A program made the position numbers and the translations under genes. A DNA stretch of 64,000 bases, taken from positions 1,054,001 to 1,118,000 of the forward strand of contig CP065008.1 in NCBI GenBank assembly GCA_016699735.1, read 5' to 3'. The stretch's first letter is position 1; each line of letters opens with the position of its first letter. Below are positions 59,766 through 64,000 of the stretch, in pieces. Below the pieces are notes generated by a model, which saw only the letters and a list, made by a program, of their open reading frames with translations, was not told the DNA's origin and ran no database searches. This DNA comes from Alphaproteobacteria bacterium (GTDB taxonomy: Bacteria; Pseudomonadota; Alphaproteobacteria; Micavibrionales; Micavibrionaceae).

Positions 59766-61556
59766 ATGACCAAATCCTACACCATCATCGACCATGAATT
59801 TGACGTTGTCGTCGTCGGCGCGGGCGGCGCGGGCTTGCGCGCGGGCTTCGGCTGCGCGGAGCAGGGGCTGCACACCGCGATTATCTCCAAGGTTTTCCCG
59901 ACCCGCTCCCACACCGTCGCGGCGCAGGGCGGCATCAGCGCAGCCCTCGCCAACATGGGCGAGGATGACTGGCGCTTTCACTTTTACGACACGATCAAGG
60001 GCTCCGACTGGCTCGGCGATCAGGACGCCATCGAATATATGTGCAAGGAGGCGATTCCCGCCGTCATCGAACTGGAGCATTACGGCGTCCCGTTCTCCCG
60101 CACACCCGAGGGCAAAATTTATCAGCGCCCCTTCGGCGGCATGACCACCCATTACGGCAAGGGCACGGCCCAGCGCACCTGCGCCGCCGCCGACCGCACG
60201 GGCCACGCGATGCTGCACACCCTCTATTCGCAGGCGCTCAAGAACCGCGCCGAATTCTTCATCGAATATTTCGCGCTCGACCTCATCATGACCGACGACG
60301 GCCAGTGCCTCGGCGTCATGGCGTGGGATTTGGATACCGGCGCCCTTCACCGCTTCCGCGCCCACCAGACGATTCTGGCCACCGGCGGCTATGGCCGCGC
60401 CTATTTCTCCTGCACCTCTGCCCATACCTGCACAGGCGACGGCGGCGGCATGGTCCTGCGGGCGGGCCTTCCGCTGCAGGATATGGAGTTCACGCAATTC
60501 CACCCCACCGGAATTTACGGCGCGGGCTGCCTGATTACCGAGGGCGTGCGCGGAGAGGGGGGCTATCTCACGAACTCCGAGGGCGAACGCTTCATGGAGC
60601 GTTACGCGCCCAGCGCGAAAGACCTCGCCTCCCGCGATGTCGTCTCCCGCTCGATGACGATTGAAATCCGCGAGGGACGCGGCGTTGGCCCGAAGAAGGA
60701 CCATATCCACCTCAATCTCATGCATCTGGAGCCGGAGATCATCCACAACCGCCTGCCCGGCATCGCCGAAAGCGCAAGAATTTTCGCGGGCGTGGACGTC
60801 ACCCGCGAACCCATACCCGTCCTGCCCACCGTGCATTACAATATGGGCGGCATTCCGACGAACGTGAAGACGGAGGTTGTCACCGCCACCAAGAAAAACC
60901 ACAGCCAGGTCGTCCCCGGCCTCATGGCGATCGGGGAGGCGGCCTGCGTGTCTGTTCACGGCGCCAACCGCCTCGGCTCCAACTCTCTTCTTGATCTTGT
61001 CGTTTTCGGACGCGCCGCCGCCAAACGCTGCGGGGAGATCGTCACCCCCGGAACGCCGCACCCCGCCTTCAAGGGCGACGACGGCACAAAGGCCATCGAA
61101 CGGCTCGACCGTTTCAGGAACGCGAAGGGCGGAACATCGACCGCGCACCTGCGCGACCGGATGCAACACACGATGCAAAACCATGCCGCCGTCTTCCGCA
61201 CGGCCCAGACTCTGAACGAGGGCGTCGCGCTGATTAACGAGGCCTTCGCGGGCAGGGAGGATCTGGGCATCAAGGACCGCTCCATGATCTTCAACACCGA
61301 TCTGGTCGAAACGCTGGAACTGGACAATTTGCTGGGCCAAGCCGTTGTCTCCCTTCATTCCGCCGCCAACCGCGAGGAATCGCGCGGCGCCCACGCACGG
61401 GAGGATTTCCCCGAACGCGACGATAAAAAATGGCTCAAGCACACGGCCACATGGATCGATTCCAGCGGCAAGACCCGCATCGATTACCGCCCCGTGACCC
61501 TCACCACCCTCACCGACGAGGTCGAGGCCGTGCCTCCCAAAGCCAGAGTTTACTAA
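59766..61556 (+). CDS. sdhA: Succinate dehydrogenase flavoprotein subunit
   Basis: 596 residues. Covalent FAD through His49 in [10 protein letters not shown], GxGxxG near 18-23 ([11 protein letters not shown]), the active-site region [11 protein letters not shown] and [14 protein letters not shown]. Oxidises succinate to fumarate. sdhB is not next but 2.1 kb away. The 572-codon frame on the other strand is a shadow. Confidence 0.97.
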   Translation: MTKSYTIIDHEFDVVVVGAGGAGLRAGFGCAEQGLHTAIISKVFPTRSHTVAAQGGISAALANMGEDDWRFHFYDTIKGSDWLGDQDAIEYMCKEAIPAVIELEHYGVPFSRTPEGKIYQRPFGGMTTHYGKGTAQRTCAAADRTGHAMLHTLYSQALKNRAEFFIEYFALDLIMTDDGQCLGVMAWDLDTGALHRFRAHQTILATGGYGRAYFSCTSAHTCTGDGGGMVLRAGLPLQDMEFTQFHPTGIYGAGCLITEGVRGEGGYLTNSEGERFMERYAPSAKDLASRDVVSRSMTIEIREGRGVGPKKDHIHLNLMHLEPEIIHNRLPGIAESARIFAGVDVTREPIPVLPTVHYNMGGIPTNVKTEVVTATKKNHSQVVPGLMAIGEAACVSVHGANRLGSNSLLDLVVFGRAAAKRCGEIVTPGTPHPAFKGDDGTKAIERLDRFRNAKGGTSTAHLRDRMQHTMQNHAAVFRTAQTLNEGVALINEAFAGREDLGIKDRSMIFNTDLVETLELDNLLGQAVVSLHSAANREESRGAHAREDFPERDDKKWLKHTATWIDSSGKTRIDYRPVTLTTLTDEVEAVPPKARVY

Positions 61557-61678
61557 GGTTTACTATAAAAACCTTGCCTTTTCCCGCCCGTTATGGGACA
61601 TTAGGGAGTAAACCCCCTGAGGTTTTTCAGGGAGCGGGCTTTTACATTATTAGAATTAAAAAAAACGCAGAGCGCGGG

Positions 61679-62524
61679 ATGGTTAAGAAACTCACACCGG
61701 ACGAAGTGGACGCAACAGCGGACAGCCTCTACGCACTCGGAACCCGTTTAAGAGAAGAGGGAGACCTCAACGGCGCGTTCACTCTGGCGATTGCAGGTAT
61801 GCGTATGGTCCGCAACGACATCGACCAGCGCCGCGAAAACGCGCATTTACTTGAAGAGGCCGAAACCGACGCCCTCACTGAACTCCCAAACCGCAAGGGC
61901 TTTTACCGGGCGATTCAGCACGAACTGGCCGAATCCACACGTATCCATGACATGGTGATTGCTCTGGCTTATGTGGACCTCGACGGGTTTAAGGAAATCA
62001 ACGACCGCTTCGGCCATGAGAAGGGCGATGAAATACTGGTGGAGGTCGCGATGCGGCTTCAGGAGCATTTCCGCGATACGGACACGGTCTGCCGCATGGG
62101 CGGAGATGAAATGGTCATCATTATGCCCTACGACAATTCCGGCGATTTCAAAAATGCCCAGATCGCCCAAAAAGTGCGTAAGGCTCTGGACGGACTCTAT
62201 GTCTGGGATGACGGACAGCCGAAAAAAGCCGGCGATGAACCGAGGACTCCGGGGCCGTACCCCATCGGAGCCAGCGTCGGAATATCCTCGTCCAACGAGG
62301 TGGCGGTCATGGCCCTCCAGACTCCCGAGGAAAAAATGGCCAAGATGTCACAGATCGCCGACGATCGGATGTATCGGGACAAATGGCGCGATGGCGTCCA
62401 TACCCCCGCTGACAAGTATGAACTCTACCACCCCAAAATGGCAAGGCTCGAAACGCTTCGTGCCAGAGCGATCCTCCAACACCAAGGCGCGACCATCGAC
62501 GGCCCCTTCGATCTGGATGTTTAA
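61679..62524 (+). CDS. GGDEF-domain protein with altered motif (GGDEM)
   Basis: 281 residues from ATG 61679; the frame opens inside sdhA but only this start is outside it. A 60-residue helical N-terminus, then a GGDEF domain starting LTELPNRKGFYRAI. The catalytic signature reads MGGDEM (141-145), with the last Phe replaced by Met, and the RxxD site RDTD is kept at 132-135. The metal-binding aspartates remain, so reduced activity or a c-di-GMP-binding role are both possible. It lies between sdhA and sdhB. Confidence 0.82.
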   Translation: MVKKLTPDEVDATADSLYALGTRLREEGDLNGAFTLAIAGMRMVRNDIDQRRENAHLLEEAETDALTELPNRKGFYRAIQHELAESTRIHDMVIALAYVDLDGFKEINDRFGHEKGDEILVEVAMRLQEHFRDTDTVCRMGGDEMVIIMPYDNSGDFKNAQIAQKVRKALDGLYVWDDGQPKKAGDEPRTPGPYPIGASVGISSSNEVAVMALQTPEEKMAKMSQIADDRMYRDKWRDGVHTPADKYELYHPKMARLETLRARAILQHQGATIDGPFDLDV

Positions 62525-62545
62525 AAGACGCTAGTTGACCCCTAC

Positions 62546-63466
62546 TTAGTGTTCCCTTTCCAATCCATCGTCACGGTCGCGTGTAAGGAATCTGGGAAGC
62601 TTAAGATTAGGATCGGTCAGGGGATCATGCCCCTCCCGGGTTAATTCCAGACCCAGATCAAAGTCCATCGGCTCATTTGCACCAATCCGATGAAGGCAAT
62701 GATTGGCAAGATCCTGAACACGGTCCGTAAGTCTCATAAGTTTAGGGCTCACGCCCGTGTAACTCTCCCCGCGAGCGGCCTCATCAAAGAGGGTAAGACT
62801 CGTAGCAAAAGATTTACGAATACCTTCATAATGCGCGGACATATCTAAGGGCTGACCGGGAACACCCTCATCGCGTTCAATCTTACTCACCTCATAATGA
62901 AAACCCAAAGCATCCTCAAGCCTCTGGTCCTCCTGGAGGTCGGCATACGAAAACTCCCGGCGGTTGTAGTGATCCTCTTTATCGGCTTCCCCATTCTGCA
63001 GTCGATGCATGATATTCGAGGCCCGCACAGAATGCTGAAGCGCCAGGGCGGCCTGTACAATATCGGGTCGACCGAGATATTCGGAGTGGAGGCGCCCGAT
63101 CATCGGGACATCACAGAAATTATGAATATCACACAGGCTCGCATCCTCAACGAAACCACGCGCCCTCTCCATAGTCTCCTTATCGATATTCATTTCTTCC
63201 ATGGTCTTGAATAAAACGGACTGATCAAGAGCCACAACCTTCATAAGGTCGACCTGGCTATTATTTCCCATAATTTCAAGGGTTGGCCGAACTCCATCGT
63301 TAAGTGCCAAAACCATAGCGGCCATGACGACCTGTCGCTCGGAAATAAGAGCGCTTTCGTTAGGAGTGAAAATACCCAGATGGACCATCATGTCCTTATA
63401 TGACCCCGAACACTGTTCTCTGAACTGCTCTAGGCTCGGATTAGCAGCATCCTGAAACGTTTTCAT
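62546..63466 (-). CDS. Hypothetical protein on the strand opposite the sdh genes
   Basis: 306 residues, not recognised. Nearly all helical and rich in Asp, Glu, Arg and Met; cysteines at about 19, 111 and 117. No signal or membrane segment. It lies between the GGDEF gene and sdhB on the other strand, which makes a single sdhCDAB transcript unlikely. Codon use is less GC-rich than in sdhA. Confidence 0.6.
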   Translation of the reverse strand: MKTFQDAANPSLEQFREQCSGSYKDMMVHLGIFTPNESALISERQVVMAAMVLALNDGVRPTLEIMGNNSQVDLMKVVALDQSVLFKTMEEMNIDKETMERARGFVEDASLCDIHNFCDVPMIGRLHSEYLGRPDIVQAALALQHSVRASNIMHRLQNGEADKEDHYNRREFSYADLQEDQRLEDALGFHYEVSKIERDEGVPGQPLDMSAHYEGIRKSFATSLTLFDEAARGESYTGVSPKLMRLTDRVQDLANHCLHRIGANEPMDFDLGLELTREGHDPLTDPNLKLPRFLTRDRDDGLEREH

Positions 63467-63661
63467 AAAATCACCCGTAAAATTTCTTCCCTGTTTAATA
63501 ACTTGATAAACACTAAAAATCGCATATTTTGCGCTATCTTTGCAACTTTATTCTCCCTAAACGGCCTTTTTTACCTTCAGGGCTATACGGGGGCTTCACT
63601 TTTGCCCCTATTAGGACTACTTTCAGGGGGAAGAGAACGATTTCCCCAAGGCAACCCTCCC

Positions 63662-64000
63662 ATGGCCGAACTATCCCTCCCCAAGAATTCCGTGGTCCGC
63701 AAGGGCGAACGCGTGGACGCCGCCAGTGGCGCCAAAAACCGCAAGACCTTCAGCGTCTACCGCTGGAATCCTGAGGAGATCGACGAAAAGGGCGAAGCCA
63801 AAAACCCCCGCATGGACGAGATCACCATCGACCTCGACAAATGCGGCCCGATGGTGCTGGACGCGCTGCTCTACATTAAAAATGAGGTCGATTCGACCCT
63901 GACCCTGCGCCGCTCCTGCCGGGAGGGGATCTGCGGCTCCTGCGCCATGAATATCGACGGCACGAATACCCTCGCATGTACGAAATCCATCGCCGACTGC
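63662..64000 (+). CDS. sdhB: Succinate dehydrogenase iron-sulfur subunit (5' part)
   Basis: The first 113 codons are present before the window ends. The start ATGGCCGAACTATCC follows a 195-base gap. The 2Fe-2S domain shows [16 protein letters not shown] and LACTK; the 4Fe-4S and 3Fe-4S domain should lie beyond the edge. Completes complex II with sdhCDA but is separated from them and must have its own promoter. Confidence 0.95.
   Translation, partial: MAELSLPKNSVVRKGERVDAASGAKNRKTFSVYRWNPEEIDEKGEAKNPRMDEITIDLDKCGPMVLDALLYIKNEVDSTLTLRRSCREGICGSCAMNIDGTNTLACTKSIADC

Noticed and set aside
59724..61442. A 572-codon open frame on the minus strand
   Set aside because: It is antisense to sdhA, whose motifs are intact. 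No domain is seen.

Overview
The window looks like chromosome from an alphaproteobacterium with a fairly GC-rich core. The evidence is gene content and order: divK-pleD as a pair, HdaA, EipB (DUF1849), a PodJ-like polarity protein, a small aa3-type cytochrome oxidase subunit IV, ETF-ubiquinone oxidoreductase, and two conserved alphaproteobacterial blocks (purN-purM / DUF2066 / AI-2E permease / hdaA / rnd / aspS, and pyrB / plsY / dprA / topA / rnr / rpmG / pleD / divK). I cannot name the genus. No prophage, transposase, rRNA operon or CRISPR array is visible.

Layout. 1-10.4 kb: tRNA-Gln, a PodJ-like protein, ispE, a TPR lipoprotein, ETF-QO, a family-4-type uracil-DNA glycosylase and a lytic transglycosylase. 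10.4-13.2 kb: a hypothetical gene, an alpha/beta hydrolase, a repeat cluster and hisN. 13.3-19.5 kb: alaS with an AT-rich internal block, a five-gene operon (RelA/SpoT-like, two unknowns, kinase-like, divergent NDK), then the normal ndk. 19.5-32.5 kb: a large hybrid histidine kinase, CoxIV, purN-purM, DUF2066, AI-2E permease, hdaA, a SixA-like phosphatase, rnd and aspS. 32.5-34 kb: two dense repeat clusters around a small gene and a gene fragment. 34-41.5 kb: hydrolase, membrane proteins, a diguanylate cyclase, EipB, DivK and PleD. 41.5-50.6 kb: rpmG, rnr, topA, dprA, plsY, a GIY-YIG nuclease in repeats, pyrB. 50.6-57.5 kb: receiver protein, hybrid kinase with Hpt, asd, and accessory unknowns including two damaged-looking genes and an AbiEii-like nucleotidyltransferase. 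57.6-64 kb: a TerB-like protein and sdhC, sdhD, sdhA, sdhB, the last cut by the window edge. The sdh genes are split by a GxxExxY nuclease gene, a GGDEF gene and an opposite-strand unknown.

Themes. (1) Two-component, phosphotransfer and c-di-GMP signalling is rich: two hybrid kinases with Hpt, DivK, PleD, a lone receiver and two more GGDEF proteins. (2) At least four families of short dispersed repeats (called R1 to R4 here) fill the long gene-free gaps. The only two small nuclease genes seen are each bracketed by one of these families: GIY-YIG by R3 palindromes, GxxExxY by R1. Each also sits where a conserved operon is interrupted. That nuclease-repeat pairing and the RelA/SpoT-like/kinase-like/NDK-like operon are the two most promising candidates for undescribed systems.
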